A DNA stretch of 64,000 nucleotides, from contig NW_020312788.1 in the NCBI RefSeq assembly GCF_003265705.1, forward strand, positions 2,672,405-2,736,404. The letters run 5' to 3'. The position numbers and the translations under genes were made by a program. Within the stretch, counting starts at the first letter, position 1; each line of letters starts with the position of its first letter. Shown piece by piece: positions 23,274-35,149 of this stretch. The DNA is from Callorhinus ursinus (taxonomy: Eukaryota; Chordata; Mammalia; Carnivora; Otariidae). The notes beneath the pieces were generated by a model that worked only from the letters and a program-made list of their open reading frames with translations, was not told where the DNA came from and did not search any database.

Positions 23274-24458
23274 TATCATTATTATTTTATTCTGGTAGCT
23301 CTGTCCTGGGGCAGGACAGTAGTGCAATAGTGTGAACAGAGAAAACTCCAAATGAAACTCCTTTCCTGGCAGAGGAACTTGGAAAATGGACCCTTGCAGG
23401 CCAGAGGATGGAGGGAATCATGAAGAGAAAGAAGATAGAGAAAGGAATTCCTCAATTCTACACAAAAATTTCCACAATTCCTGGCCTTCCCCTGAGCTGT
23501 GCATTCACGAGAACGACCACAAGTGGCACAGCAAAGGCTTTGAAAACTGAACTGAGATTAGAGCCACCACCCATAGAAGGTGAGACAGAAATGCAGTTCG
23601 AATCTAACTGGGTTCACTGCCTGCGAAGAAAACGAATAAAAAACACATTGTTCAGAAGATTAGAATAGGACCCAAAATCTACATAGCATAAAATACACAA
23701 TGTCTGGGCTACAATCCAATATCATCCCACATACAAAGAACTAGGAGAACATGACCAGTTCCCAAAGGAAAAAATAATCAGATTCTAACCCTGAGATGAC
23801 CCAGAGGACAGCTATCATAATATCCTCCATGAAGATATCGGATGATCGGAAAGATAGAAGTCCTCAGCAGAGAACTGGAAACTAGGAAAAAAAAAAAAAA
23901 AACACCTGGAAATTATGAAATAAAAAATATATCTGAAATAAAAATTCACTGAATGGCTCAAAAAAGGAATGAAGATAACAGAAGAAGTGAGTTTGAAGAG
24001 TTGGTGAAATTTCCAATCTGAAGAAAAAAAGAAAAGAAAATTTTCAGGAACAAAGCAGAGACTCAGAGACCTAAGAGAAAAATATTAAAACTTCTAGTAT
24101 TCATGTCACCAGAGTTCTAGAAAAAAAAGGAGAAAAAGCTTGGTGGAGAAACTATTTGAAGAAATAATGTCCCAAACTTCCCAATTATTAAAAGATGTAA
24201 ATTTACAAATGCAAGAAGCTTACAAACTCTAAACTGAATAAGCTCAAAGATAACCACCCTTAGACACACCACAAATGACTGCTTAAAAGCAGAGATAAAG
24301 AAAAAAAAAATTTATAGCAACTAGAGAAAAATTACACATTTATACAGGAGGATGAAGATTTAGAATGAAGATTTCTAATCAGAAATGAGAGAGGCCAGAA
24401 GGCCATGGAACATTCTGCCAAGTAAGAATTCTATATCCATTAAGAAGGAAGCTCAATA

Positions 24459-24555
24459 GGGGCACCTGGCTGGCTGAGTCAGTGGAGCATGAGACTCTTG
24501 ATCTTGGGGTTGTGAGTTCAAGCCCCATGTTGGGTGCATCGATAACTTAAAAACA
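24459..24555 (+). mobile_element. SINEC (short form), oldest of a nested trio
   Basis: GCACCTGGCTGGCTGAGTCA, GGTTGTGAGTTCAAGCCCCA. The outer duplication GAAGCTCAATA (24448-24458) is matched by GAAAGCTAAATA (24936-24947) after the whole trio. Confidence 0.9.
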
Positions 24556-24727
24556 GGGGTGCCTGGGTGGCTCAGTCGTTAAGGAGATCCCAGGGTCCTG
24601 GGATTCAGCCCCGCATTGGGCTCCCTGCTCAGCAGGAAGCCTGCTTCTCCCTCTGCCTCTCCCCCTGCTTGTGTTTCCTCTCTCGCTGTCTCTGTCAATA
24701 AATAAATAAATAAATCTTTAAAAAATA
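24556..24727 (+). mobile_element. SINEC, second of the trio
   Basis: GGGGTGCCTGGGTGGCTCAG head, with the usual TTCGGCTCAGGTCATGATC segment deleted; CT-rich middle and an AATAAATAAATAAATCTTTA tail. Inserted in the A-rich tail of the first. Confidence 0.92.
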
Positions 24728-24738
24728 AAATAAAATCA

Positions 24739-24911
24739 TGAGGGGTGCCTGGGTGGCTCAGTTGGTTGGGTGTCTGCCTTCGGCTTAGGTCATGATCCCA
24801 GGGTCCAGGGACTGAGCCCTACATCCGGCTCCCTGCTCTGCAGGGAGTCTGCCCCTCCCCCTGCTCATGCTTGCACTCTCTCTCTCTGAAATAAATAAAA
24901 TCCTTTAAAGT
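24739..24911 (+). mobile_element. SINEC, youngest of the trio
   Basis: GGGGTGCCTGGGTGGCTCAG head and TGAAATAAATAAAATCCTTT tail, with the duplication AAATAAAATCA at 24728-24738 and 24912-24922. Confidence 0.92.
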
Positions 24912-25770
24912 AAATAAAATCACTAAAAAAAGAAAGAAAGCTAAATAATGACATTTTTAGACAAAGCAAAACTAACAGAATTCATTTTTGGCAGACCTGC
25001 TTTAAAAGAAATGCTAAAGGAAGTGCTTCAGGCTGAAGGGAAATGATACCAGAAAGAAACTAGGGTTTTCACCAGTTAAAGAACAACAGAAATAATAAAT
25101 ATGAGGATAAATATAAATGGCTATTTCCCTAAAATTATTTAACATGGGTATGATTGTTGGAAGTAAAAATTATACTATTATTTGGTAGAGTTTTCAGTGT
25201 ATATAGGTGTAATGCATATCATGACTATAACATAAAGAAAGGTGAGTGGGGAGGATAGAGGCACCTACATGGTTGTAAGTTTTCTACCTTTTACTTTAAG
25301 AGTTCAATATTAACTCCAGGTAGACTGTGAAGGTTTAGGTATATATATATATAGTAACCCTCAAGCATCCACCAAAATAATTTTTTCAAAGAGACAGAGC
25401 CAAAAAAACAATAGATAAATAAAAATGGAATACTAAGAAGATAGATTTAAATTATCCAAGAGAGGACAGGAAGGAAGGCAAAGAGGAATGAACAGCAGAA
25501 GAGACATACATAAAATAAATGGTACATCTAAATACAATCATATCAATAATTGTATCAAATGTAAATTATCTAAAACACCCACGTAAAGACAGAGATTGTC
25601 AGAATTTTTCAAAATAGTAAGAACCAACTAAGGCAACTTTCTTGCCTACAAGAAACTCATTTTAAATACAAAGACCTAGACAGATTAAAAGTAAAGGATG
25701 AAAATACGTATTATGTATACTCTAAGCAAAAGAAAACCAGAATGGCTATATTAATTTCAACCAAACTCCT

Positions 25771-26035
25771 ATTCTTGCCTCTTCTAATCTTTAATCTCTC
25801 CATATTAACATATTTATTTACAGAGGCTATTCCCTCATTACTTGTGAAAGCATTTCCAGAGTATTAAGCTATGTTTGTCAATGATTTATAAAATATATCA
25901 GCATACCCCTGCTCTTTATTAACTTACCATCTAAGACAGACAACATCAATGCAAAAGTTTATCAATATATTTGATATGTGTTAATATATATTAAATTCCC
26001 TATGTACAGAGAAAATTTCATAGACTTTATGAATG
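25771..26035. other. Unique intronic sequence
   Basis: AT-rich with no assignable feature. Confidence 0.4.
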
Positions 26036-26103
26036 GCATGGGCTTCTCACTTTAGCTTAGGTGGTTTGGAGAATAATGCTGGGGAAGAGAAAAATAATGT
26101 AAG
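26036..26103 (+). repeat. Copy B of the 67-bp dispersed duplication
   Basis: Partner of 22944-23010, same orientation, about 3.09 kb away. Confidence 0.92.
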
Positions 26104-26860
26104 GAGCTTGAGAAAAAAATATATTTTCAGAAACAGCTAAATGTAGATTTTGAGTAATCAAGCCTAAGCAAGCATAAGGCTGTATAGCATATAGACAGAT
26201 AAGCCGCTTTAAGTTGTATTAGACTTACAAAGATTAGCAACACTATTAAGCAGATCATGTCTATCATGGCATCTTACATTATAATGATGAAATAATGTTT
26301 TGGGGGGCTCATACCTGACAGATGTCCTTCCAAACAATATTTTATACCTAAACCTTCTCATTATGAAATTACAGCCTTACAGGCACCTCACCTCCGTTCC
26401 ACCAGTCAGGTTCTTAAAGTGACAGGGAGAAGAGAGAGACTGAGGTGGGGGAGGGAAAAGCAGGAGGAGGAGAAGGTACAGATGATTATGCAAGAGGGTG
26501 GAAACTTCCGCCGTGGAAATTCATCAATTGTCTACAACACACGGATCAGGGTTTTCAATGCAAAGTTTTCAGGTATAACTAAAAACTAGGGGAACACACT
26601 ATTTTAGGAGAAAGTATGAAATGAAGACAAAGAAAAGTGAAAACCTAAATCATGTAGTACATATGGAGCATTACTGACCTCCCTCTGGATGTGTTTGCCC
26701 ATATATTTTGTGATTTGATTTCTTAAAAAAAAGCACTGCCCTATGTAACAGGAGTATTATTTCCATTTTACAAATGAGGCAACAGACAGACAAAAAGTAC
26801 TTTATCCAGATAGGCATCCCTCAGTTTTATGATGCAGTTCATTCCTGGAAACCACCCTAT
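26104..26860. other. Unique intronic sequence
   Basis: A GA-rich stretch runs at 26424-26476. A short MIR-like core (CCATTTTACAAATGAGGCAA, 26764) is too short to call firmly. Confidence 0.4.
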
Positions 26861-26876
26861 AAAAATCATTAAGAGG

Positions 26877-27274
26877 GGGTGGCTGGGTGATGGACATTGG
26901 GGAGGGTATGTGCTATGGTGAGCGCTGTGAATTGTGCAAGACTGTTGAATCACAGATCTGTGCCTCTGAAACAAATAATACATTATATGTTAAAAAAAAA
27001 AAAAAGAAGAAGATAGCAGGAGGGGAAGAATGAAGGGGGGGAAATCGGAGGGGGAGATGAACCATGAGAGACGACGGACTCTGAGAAACAAACTGAGGGT
27101 TCTAGAGGGGAAGGGAGTGGGGGGATGGGTTAGCCTGGTGATGGGTATTAAAGAGGGCACGTTCTGCATGGAGCACTGGGTGTTATATGAAAACAATGAA
27201 TCATGGAACACTACATCAAAAACTAATGATGTAATGTATGGTGATTAACATAACATAATAAAATAAAATTTTTA
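26877..27274 (+). mobile_element. Carnivore L1 3' end, young insertion
   Basis: GGCTGGGTGATGGACATTGG, then GAAACAAATAATACATTATA, a mid A-run, GAACCATGAGAGACGACGGA and AACTAATGATGTAATGTATG with an A-rich end. A perfect 16-bp duplication AAAAATCATTAAGAGG flanks it at 26861-26876 and 27275-27290. Confidence 0.95.
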
Positions 27275-27529
27275 AAAAATCATTAAGAGGACTGTGTGGA
27301 ATGTATTAAATTCATTTACAAGAATAGGTTTGACTTTAGCAATGAAAGGTAGTGACAAATAACCAGATAAAGACAAGGAGAAGTGAAATACTGATCTTTT
27401 CTTTCACTATATCACAAGGAATGCTTGGAAGAGTGAAGAGCTAACTACCAAAAAGCAGGAGCATCAGCGGTTATGGGTACAAATACTGACCTGCACTACA
27501 AGAAGAATCAACAATGCAACTACCACAAA

Positions 27530-29330
27530 TTTGCAGTTAAAAAGCAAGGCAGTAGAGAGCCTAGAAATAAGCCCACACAAATAGAGTCAACTGATTTTTG
27601 ACAAAGAAGCAAAGGCAATACAATAAAGAAAGGACAGTCTTTTGAACAAATGGTGCTGCAAGAAGACATCCATATTCAAGAGGGGGGTAAATGATCACAG
27701 ACCTTACACCTTTAACAGAAATTAACTCAAAATGGATCAAAATGCAAAAACTCCATAAGATAACTCCCACAAGATAACAGGAGAAAATTGAGGTGACATT
27801 TAATTCAGTGGTGACTTTTTAAAGATATGAGATTAAAAGCACAATCCAAAAGACAAAATTGGTACCTTGCACTTCATTAAAATTAAAAACCTCTGCTCTG
27901 CAAAAAACACTGTTAAGAGAATGAAATGACAAGCTACACACAGAGAGAAAATCTTTGCAAAACACCTATCTGATAAAGGACTGGTATCCAAGCTAGACAA
28001 CAAACTCTTAATAACTCAACAAAAGAAAACAATCCAATTAAAGAATGAGCAAAAGATCTAAGCAGACTCCTCACCAAAAGATATACAGATGTCAAATAAG
28101 CATATGACAAGATGCTCCACATCATATGTCATTAAGGAATTGCAAATTAGAACGAGATACTACTACACAGCTTTTAAAATGGTTAAAATCCAAAATGCTA
28201 ACACAAAATTTGAGTGAGGTTGTAGACAGAAACTCTCATTGACTGCTGGTGGGAATACAAAATGGTACAGCCACTTGGGAAGACCTTCTGGCAGTTTCTT
28301 ATAAAACTACACATGCTCTTATCATATAATCCAGCAATCATGCTCCTTGGTATGTGCCCAAAGGAGTTGAAAATTTACATCTACACAAAAAATTACACAA
28401 GAATGCTTATACAGAAACTTTATTCATAATTGCCAAAACTTGGAGAAACCAAGATATTCAATAGGTAAATGGACATATAAACTTTGGTAAATCCACACAA
28501 TGGAGTATTATTCAAAGGTAAAAGAAATAAACTATCAATCCACAAAAAAGCATGGAGGTGGAGGTGTTAACGAACACTGTGGTTATCATTTCACAATATA
28601 TACATAATATCAAATTGTCACAATGTAGATCATGAACTTACACAGTTTGTACATCAATTATATCTCAAAAAGCTTGGAAAAGTAAATAAAATCAGTACAT
28701 TATCCTAGACTGGATACTGTAGTAGAGAAAAAAAGAATGTTACATACATTAAGGACAGAATGGGGTCAATTCATAGACTGGAATACAGACAGTAAACTGG
28801 ATAGAGATTTTTTTTTTTTGATAACTGTACTCTGTGTAGAGACTGTGTTTCTTCTTAGGAGGTGACTGGGTTTGAACATGAATAATATGTATACATGTGA
28901 AGAAAGAACAAGAGATGAAGCAAATGGAAAAAAATCATCACTGAACTTGGGTGAGGAGTATACAGGTGTTCTTTGTGTTGTTCTCACTTTTCTTGTCTTG
29001 AAATTACTTCCAAAGAAGTTTTTTTAAAGCTTACCAAAAAAGGGGGGGCATACAGAAACCTCGAATACATATTGCTAAGTGAAAGATGGCTACATACCAT
29101 ATGATTTTCAACTACATGACATTCTGAAAAAGGCAAACCTATTAAGACAGATCAGTGGTTCTAGGGATTCAGGGGAAAGAAGGGATGAATAGGTGGAACA
29201 TAGGATTTTTAAGGCAATGAAACTATTCTGTATGATACTGTAATGATGGATATATGTTACTATATGTTTGCCGATACTACATGATAATGCCGAAAATGCA
29301 TTCTACTTCACTCTGAGGGATCTTGAAGCA
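27530..29330 (+). mobile_element. Old L1 ORF2 C-terminal region and 3' UTR, with an internal interruption
   Basis: 27530-28560 follows the L1 ORF2 end: CTGATAAAGGACTGGTATCC, GCAAATTAGAACGAGATACT, TGCTGGTGGGAATACAAAAT, ACAATGGAGTATTATTCAAA. 29045-29330 resumes with CATATTGCTAAGTGAAAGAT and ACTACATGACATTCTG. Between them (28560-29045) lie other old L1 3' segments, such as CAATTATATCTCAAAAAGCT. Coding frames are heavily broken. Confidence 0.8.
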
Positions 29331-29875
29331 TTACTTCAACCCTCAAGGACGTCTCTGTAGAAAATAGCCCTCTCTTCACATCCATTAAAGCCAGAGCCAG
29401 GGCACCTTCTGATGACTCTTCATACGGCTACAAATACCAACGTGTGAGGCCTTACATGTTGAATGCCTCAAACGAGACAAACTTTGGGTGAAAACACGTT
29501 GAAGTCTTTGTTCTTCTCTGAAGAAAAAAAACCCACACATACTTGCCTTGAAAATAGGTGACTATAAATTCTACCCTTAAACACCATCACCAAATAGTTA
29601 AGGATTTCAGCTGTCAAGTTTGAGTGCTCAACTCAGGACAATTTATGATTACGTGTCTGCAAAGGAACGTATCACCTCACTGGTGTGGTTAAAATGGAGA
29701 GTTGTTTTCTTCTCTACTTAAGATTTGTGAAAAGCCTCGTACTAAAAACAACAGCACTTCTGTTGTGTTAAACGACATGCAGAATTTTCTCCTGATTGTG
29801 CTTTTAATAAGCAGGTCCTAACTTTTAGCTTTGAACATAGTGGTACAGTATTTTGAATGCACAGAGATAATTCTA
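29331..29875. other. Unique intronic sequence
   Basis: Nothing assignable. Confidence 0.4.
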
Positions 29876-30275
29876 GACCAGTGGTTCTCAAAGTGTGGTC
29901 CCTGGACCAGCAGTATCAGCATAACCAGGGAACCTACTAGAATAAAATTCTAATGCTGACCTACTAAATGAGAAATTCCAGGGACACCGGGATGGCTCAG
30001 TCAGTTAAGCATCTGCCTTTAGGTCAGGTCATCATCAAAGGGTCCTGGGATCCAGCCCGGCATGGAGCCCCGCGTCAGGCTCCCCACTCCTCAGGGAGCC
30101 TGCTTCTCCCTAGCCCTCTGGCCCTCCCCCACTCCCACCTGTGCTTGCTCTAATAAATAAAATCTTTAAAAAAAAAATAAAAAATGAATGAGAAATTCCA
30201 GCCATCTGTTTTCACAGCCCTCCAGGTGACTCTGATGCCCAGTAAAGTTCGAGAAGTCCATAAACTTAGAAACAA
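29876..30275 (-). mobile_element. MER5-type hAT transposon relic, split by a SINE
   Basis: GACCAGTGGTTCTCAAAGTG and GTCCCTGGACCAGCAGTATC form one terminal part. CCCTCCAGGTGACTCTGATG, after the SINE, continues the element. This is a non-autonomous Charlie-like (MER5) element. Confidence 0.75.
29982..30186 (+). mobile_element. SINEC in MER5
   Basis: GACACCGGGATGGCTCAGTC head, CTCTAATAAATAAAATCTTT tail, perfect 15-bp duplication AATGAGAAATTCCAG at 29967-29981 and 30187-30201. Confidence 0.94.
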
Positions 30276-30389
30276 GTTTTACCTTCCTTTCTCTAAGTTG
30301 ACTATAACCAATTATGTTGGTAAGCCTGGCTCAGGGAGCTCCTCATGCTCATAAATGCTAGAATGGCTGGTTAAGAATTTCATCTTTTG

Positions 30390-30498
30390 GGGGCACCTGA
30401 GTGGCTCAGTCGGTTAAGCGTCTGCCTTTGGCTCAGGTCATGATCCCAGGGTCCTGGGATCGAGCCCCGCATGGGGTTCCCTGCTCAACGGGGAACCA
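30390..30498 (+). mobile_element. SINEC head, 3'-truncated (left half of a chimera)
   Basis: GGGCACCTGAGTGGCTCAGT through TTCCCTGCTCAACGGGG, then it stops without CT-rich region or tail. The duplication AATTTCATCTTTTG (30376-30389) precedes it. Confidence 0.92.
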
Positions 30499-30533
30499 AC
30501 CAACATCAGTTGACCACTTAAAGACTGAAAATA

Positions 30534-30731
30534 TGGGCACCTGGGTGGCTCAGTCAGTTAAGCGTCTGCCTTCAGCTCAGGTCATGACCCCAGGGGCCTG
30601 GGATGGGATTGAGCCTCCATCATGGGGCTACCTGCTCAGCAGGGAGTCTGCTTCTCCCTCTGCCCCTCCCTCTGTTCATGTGCTCATGCTCACTCTCTCT
30701 CAAATAAATAAAGAAAATCTTTAAAAAAAAA
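30534..30731 (+). mobile_element. SINEC (right half of the chimera)
   Basis: GGGCACCTGGGTGGCTCAGT through an AAATAAATAAAGAAAATC tail. The matching AATTTCATCTTTTG follows directly at 30732-30745. A ~35-bp non-SINE spacer separates it from the left unit. Confidence 0.94.
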
Positions 30732-30954
30732 AATTTCATCTTTTGATCCTTGCCTCTCTACCATGCAAGGATGGGACCTTCATGTGTTTCACGAAGGAAG
30801 GAGGAAGACTCATATCCAATGCCAACTCTGAACTAACATAGAAAGAAATCAGTTTTCTCAGTGGGGAAAAAAAAATCTTAAGTCTTCCTTTCCAAAGGGC
30901 TTAGGCTTTCTTCTTCCTCACAATACCTTATTTTGGATATAATTTTTATTGGAT

Positions 30955-31130
30955 AGTAATTTTTAGCTTACAAAGCACCTCCAAATACATTATGTAATTC
31001 AGCTGCCACAAAAACCCTGTGAGGCAAATTCTCCACTCTCCCTAACATTTTGAAGAAGTCGGAGCTCAAAGAACTCTGAGTAACTAGCAACCCATCCAAG
31101 ATCAGCCAACCGGTACGTGTTCAGAGCCTC
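30955..31130 (+). mobile_element. MIR SINE
   Basis: TACAAAGCACCTCCAAATAC, ACAAAAACCCTGTGAGGCAA and CCAAGATCAGCCAACCGGTA follow the MIR order. Confidence 0.7.
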
Positions 31131-31179
31131 CACTGTTCACGCCAAGCACAATGCTGTGAGCAGTCTCCTTAAAAGAAAC

Positions 31180-31372
31180 ATTAGCTGTGTGATCTTGGAC
31201 AAATTACTGACCCTTCAGAAGCCTCATTTCCACATCGATAAAGAGGCAAAAGTAGTACCTACTTTACAGAGTGTTATGTGAGGATTAAATGAGATAATCC
31301 ATGGAAAGCTCTAGGAACAGTGCCTGGCACATAGCATGGCTGAAATAAATGTTAGCCATAATTACTGATCCT
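31180..31372 (-). mobile_element. MIR SINE
   Basis: GTGTGATCTTGGACAAATTA, GTGAGGATTAAATGAGATAA, GTGCCTGGCACATAGCATGG and AATAAATGTTAGCCATAATT form a well-preserved reverse MIR. Confidence 0.9.
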
Positions 31373-33635
31373 CACAGCATAACTGCTCCTGTTCGGACAA
31401 CACTGGACAACACTGCAATCACCACTCCTGTTCCAGGAAACTGCGTTTTTTTAACCTATCACTGCTTTTCTTTATCCCTGCTTTCAGACTTCTAATGGTG
31501 TCCAAACCATCGTATGCTGAGTGTTTATGCAACAGACACAATCTCACCATCTCTTGGGCTATGGTGGAACTTATAATAAATTAAACCATCAAAAAACTTC
31601 ATATTAATGAATATTTTTGTTAGCAACTATTCCAATCATCATGCACTTTTATATTTATTTTAATTTAAAGATTAGCTCTTACAAAGATAAACCAGATAGT
31701 CATGTCAAATTTACACAGCCTTCATCCCAGAGAGCTTCTTGAGATTCAAGGAAAACAAAAGGCTTAATTAAATAAGGCTGGCAAATTGAACAGCTGGCTT
31801 TGGCTCCTTGCCACTAAATTGATCAAAGATAGTCTGAATCTCCAGTTGTATAATGAAAAACAGAAACTCTTCTCTGAGCAAATCCTTCCAGATTTATACC
31901 CGATTGCAACCCTTTGAAGTTAACACAGCTGAAACCAGATTTTTTTGCATGAATTACGCACTACAGTGGAACAGAAGGTAGGCCACTCAGAACATGACTC
32001 ATCACACAAAAGAAAACCAAAGGCACAACTTCTACCGTGTATTTTCTGGGAATCGAACACTCCTGAACTAGGTGAGGGTGGTATAGCAGCAAAGTGGCCT
32101 GGACTAAAGACTTCAACAACTGCACAGACTTACTCATTTGTCTTTTGGTGCCTTTTGTCCCAGTGACTTCCAAGTCCATTGATCAAATCCACCATAACTA
32201 ATTACTTAAATCCAGTGAGCAAATGAGATATTAACATTCATTTTAATTCATCTCAATTAAGTAAATATAAACCCAACAAAATGTTCCCTAAGTCCAAACT
32301 TAAAACCTCATTTAATTTTCTCCCTAAAATACAATTCAAGTTTAAATGCCATAATTTATTTCAACACTGTATGCTCCATCTATGAATTCTACAAATCAAA
32401 ATTATTCATATTTATTGAATTTCTAAGGCCTCCGTCACAGAATTTTTAAGTGTCCTTGAAAATAGCTTTTAATGATTTCTCTAGGCCTATTCAACCTAAG
32501 CTTAACTTGTTCCCTAAAGAGAAATAACTTTTAAACCCAAACTTACTTCTAAATCAAATATATTCATGGTGGTACTATTTCAAATTCAAGACCCAAGATA
32601 ATAGATGTTCACAATTACATATAAATGGCTTATTAACTCAATAAGTAAATTGATTTTGGGGAAACAACTGGTCTTTCAGCCTGGCCATGATTTCAGTGTT
32701 ATCCCTACTTAATTGATATAACAGACTAAGCACTTATTTCTCGACACTAAAGTCAAAAGCAAAATTTTGGAGTGTGTAGGATTACAGAGCAAAGCTATGG
32801 GAGCTAGAGAGCCGTATAATATCCTAAAGTCCAGCTTCAGACCTGGAGCTAATGACGAGTCAGGAATTTCCCAGAAATTGCTTCATTCGCTCCATTCAAT
32901 GTTGACACCAAGAAACCCCACCAGCTACAGCTGATCCCATCTGACTAGTATACAAAAACCTTTTGAGCAAAGGCGAAATAGTTGTTCAAGTATACACAGT
33001 TGACTCACTGTTGATGGTGTGTAACTGCCCCTTTCGAACCACACACTCTCCAGGATGGGATCCCCACTACACGCATCTCTCAGTGTGGGGCTCAGGTTAG
33101 TGCTCAGCTTCGGCTGCGGGGATGACTCCTTCCTACTTGCTTTTTGCCACATCCCACCAGTGAGCCTGGCTTTCTAACCTCTTGCTTTTGCCCATGATAT
33201 GTGTTTAGGCTTTATTCCTGCCTGTCTTTTTGACATGGAATCCACACTGTACCCGGGACTTGCATACAGGTACTTCTGTCCCCTGCCAACTCTGGCTTAT
33301 CTGAGGCTTCCTAATTTCTCTTTTATTCTGACTTAAACATGTATCTACTCTTGCTCCAGTCCTATTTCTCACCCTAAATGTACTGGCCCACACCCCAATA
33401 TCACACAGTTGAAGTTGTGCCTGTCAGAGGAGAGTACCCAGCTCTGAAAAGAAAGCAAAAGTTCAACAGTGTTTCTATGCCTCCAAGCTTGTGTACCCTT
33501 CACCTACACTTGATTGAGGCCCCAGACATCAGTTTCTCAGGCACATCGGAGGCTTTGGATATGACCTACGCAAATATAATCATAAAAAGTAAATGAAAAA
33601 CACAGAGCTAAGGGTTATCATAATCTGTCTTGATT
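31373..33635. other. Unique intronic sequence, 2.3 kb without a recognised repeat
   Basis: AT-rich with no gene. Frames of 72-75 codons overlap on both strands without motifs. The low repeat content over 2.3 kb contrasts with the neighbours. Confidence 0.45.
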
Positions 33636-33639
33636 CTTC

Positions 33640-33790
33640 CTCCACCACTAAGCTCACACCACCGTGTGGTCTTGAGTGAGTCACTATCCCTCCAGACCTA
33701 TTTTCTCATCTGTGAAGTTAAAGGGTTTTGTAATCTCAAAGTTCTCTTCCAGCTATGAAATTCTCTATTGTATCTGACAAAGGTAATTGT
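33640..33790 (-). mobile_element. MIR-type SINE
   Basis: GTGGTCTTGAGTGAGTCACT, TTTTCTCATCTGTGAAGTTA and TTCTCTTCCAGCTATGAAAT match the reverse MIRb/MIRc core. Confidence 0.7.
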
Positions 33791-34029
33791 CAAATGAATT
33801 CTCAGGCATGTTTAAAGGCTTAAGATATTATCTACTGTTGTTAACTCATATCATTTCTTCCTCCCATTAACAAAGACAACAGAGACCTGACTATGTATTC
33901 TAAGTCAAAGACGTTGGGGAAGATTCCCATGTACACTTCTATTCTACTAGCATATCTGAATGAGGAATCCAATGCCCCTGTTGATTAAAACACTCTGAAA
34001 GACTCATCCACATCTACTTCTCACAAAAA

Positions 34030-34212
34030 TCTGCTAAGTCCCTACCATGAGCCAAGGATTGGGTTAAGCATTTTATTGCAATTATCTCCAATCCTCACTA
34101 TCTGAAAGGTTAGTATGATCTCCATCTCACAGAATCAGAGAGATTCTTTAACTTACACAGAGTCACAGCTCCAATGAGTGGTGGTGGAATTCAAATGCAA
34201 GAGGTTTTGAGC
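34030..34212 (+). mobile_element. MIR SINE
   Basis: CCTACCATGAGCCAAGGATT, then AATCCTCACTATCTGAAAGG and ACAGAGTCACAGCTCCAATG. Confidence 0.7.
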
Positions 34213-34445
34213 AGGCCCACTAGTGATGATCTCAGTGAGCAGTTAACATGTCAGTCTCAGGTAATCAGAGCTCACTAGCTGCCTGTCACACATATTCATG
34301 CAGTACAACTTTCTATTGCATTTAACAGTGTTTACACTGTACCATTCTCAGAAGATGGGAAGAAATATATTCTCCTAGGAATCAAATTTTCCTAGGCTTC
34401 ACATTTGTTATATGTGAGAAAATAAAATCTATAAGAAAAAGTTAT

Positions 34446-34474
34446 CTGTGTGTGTGTGTGTGTGTGTGCATGTG
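34446..34474. repeat. (TG)n microsatellite
   Basis: About 13 TG units. Confidence 0.95.
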
Positions 34475-35145
34475 AAAAGGCACAACTACATTGTATATAT
34501 AAAACATCTAGTTAGAAATTAGCACATGTTGATGACCCTATCATTTTGAATAAGTTAACATAAAAATGGACTGAATAAAAATGAAGCTTAAATAAATGGG
34601 AAATAAATCATTTATTTTAACTCAGAGTTTTATAATTCTGTCTTCTAAAAATGGACAGGAATGAGTACAACTAGGTAATAAGAGATATTATAAAATTGCA
34701 AGAAAAACAGCCAAATGCAATGGAAATTTAGTATATGATAGAAGCAAGATTTCAAAGCAGAGGAAAATACGGATTACTCAATAAATCATGTTAAGACACA
34801 GGCTAGCCAACTGGGAGGAACAACTAAATCATTCAACAAGGAACAAAAATTCAAACATTTAAAAAAAAAATAGAAAGAATTTTTGTTAAACTAACTATTC
34901 CATGTTAATGTTTTTTTTTAATCTCTAAGCCCTCTTGAAACCCCAATAAAACCACTATAAAGAATAAACAGGGTAAACTTCCAAAAGGACGAAAGACAAT
35001 AGTAACAGGTAAGAGATCACCCCAAATGTTGGGAGAGGGAAAGCACACAAGTGAATGGTACCTGACCCAGCCACGCAGAAGCCGCTAAAGCCAGACTGCC
35101 TACCAACGGTGGGAGTCAAAGAAAGACATCCCACTCTTTTACACA
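34475..35145. other. Unique intronic sequence
   Basis: AT-rich; nothing assignable. Confidence 0.4.
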
Positions 35146-35149
35146 CAGA

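Larger units (their letters stand above)
23800..25770 (+). mobile_element. Old L1/HAL1 (ORF1 and start of ORF2 remnants)
   Basis: GAAATAATGTCCCAAACTTC, AGAATTCTATATCCATTAAG, AGCAGACCTGC-like text, GAAATGCTAAAGGAAGTGCT and ACAGAGATTGTCAGAATTTT, then CAAGAAACTCATTTTAAATA. These follow the order of L1M/HAL1 ORF1 into ORF2. Frames are destroyed. Interrupted by three SINEs at 24459-24935. Confidence 0.78.

Noticed and set aside
30401..30724. 107-codon frame repeating MAQSVKRLPxAQVM-like peptide
   Set aside because: It is the translation of two SINEC heads; similar peptides occur at other SINEs here.
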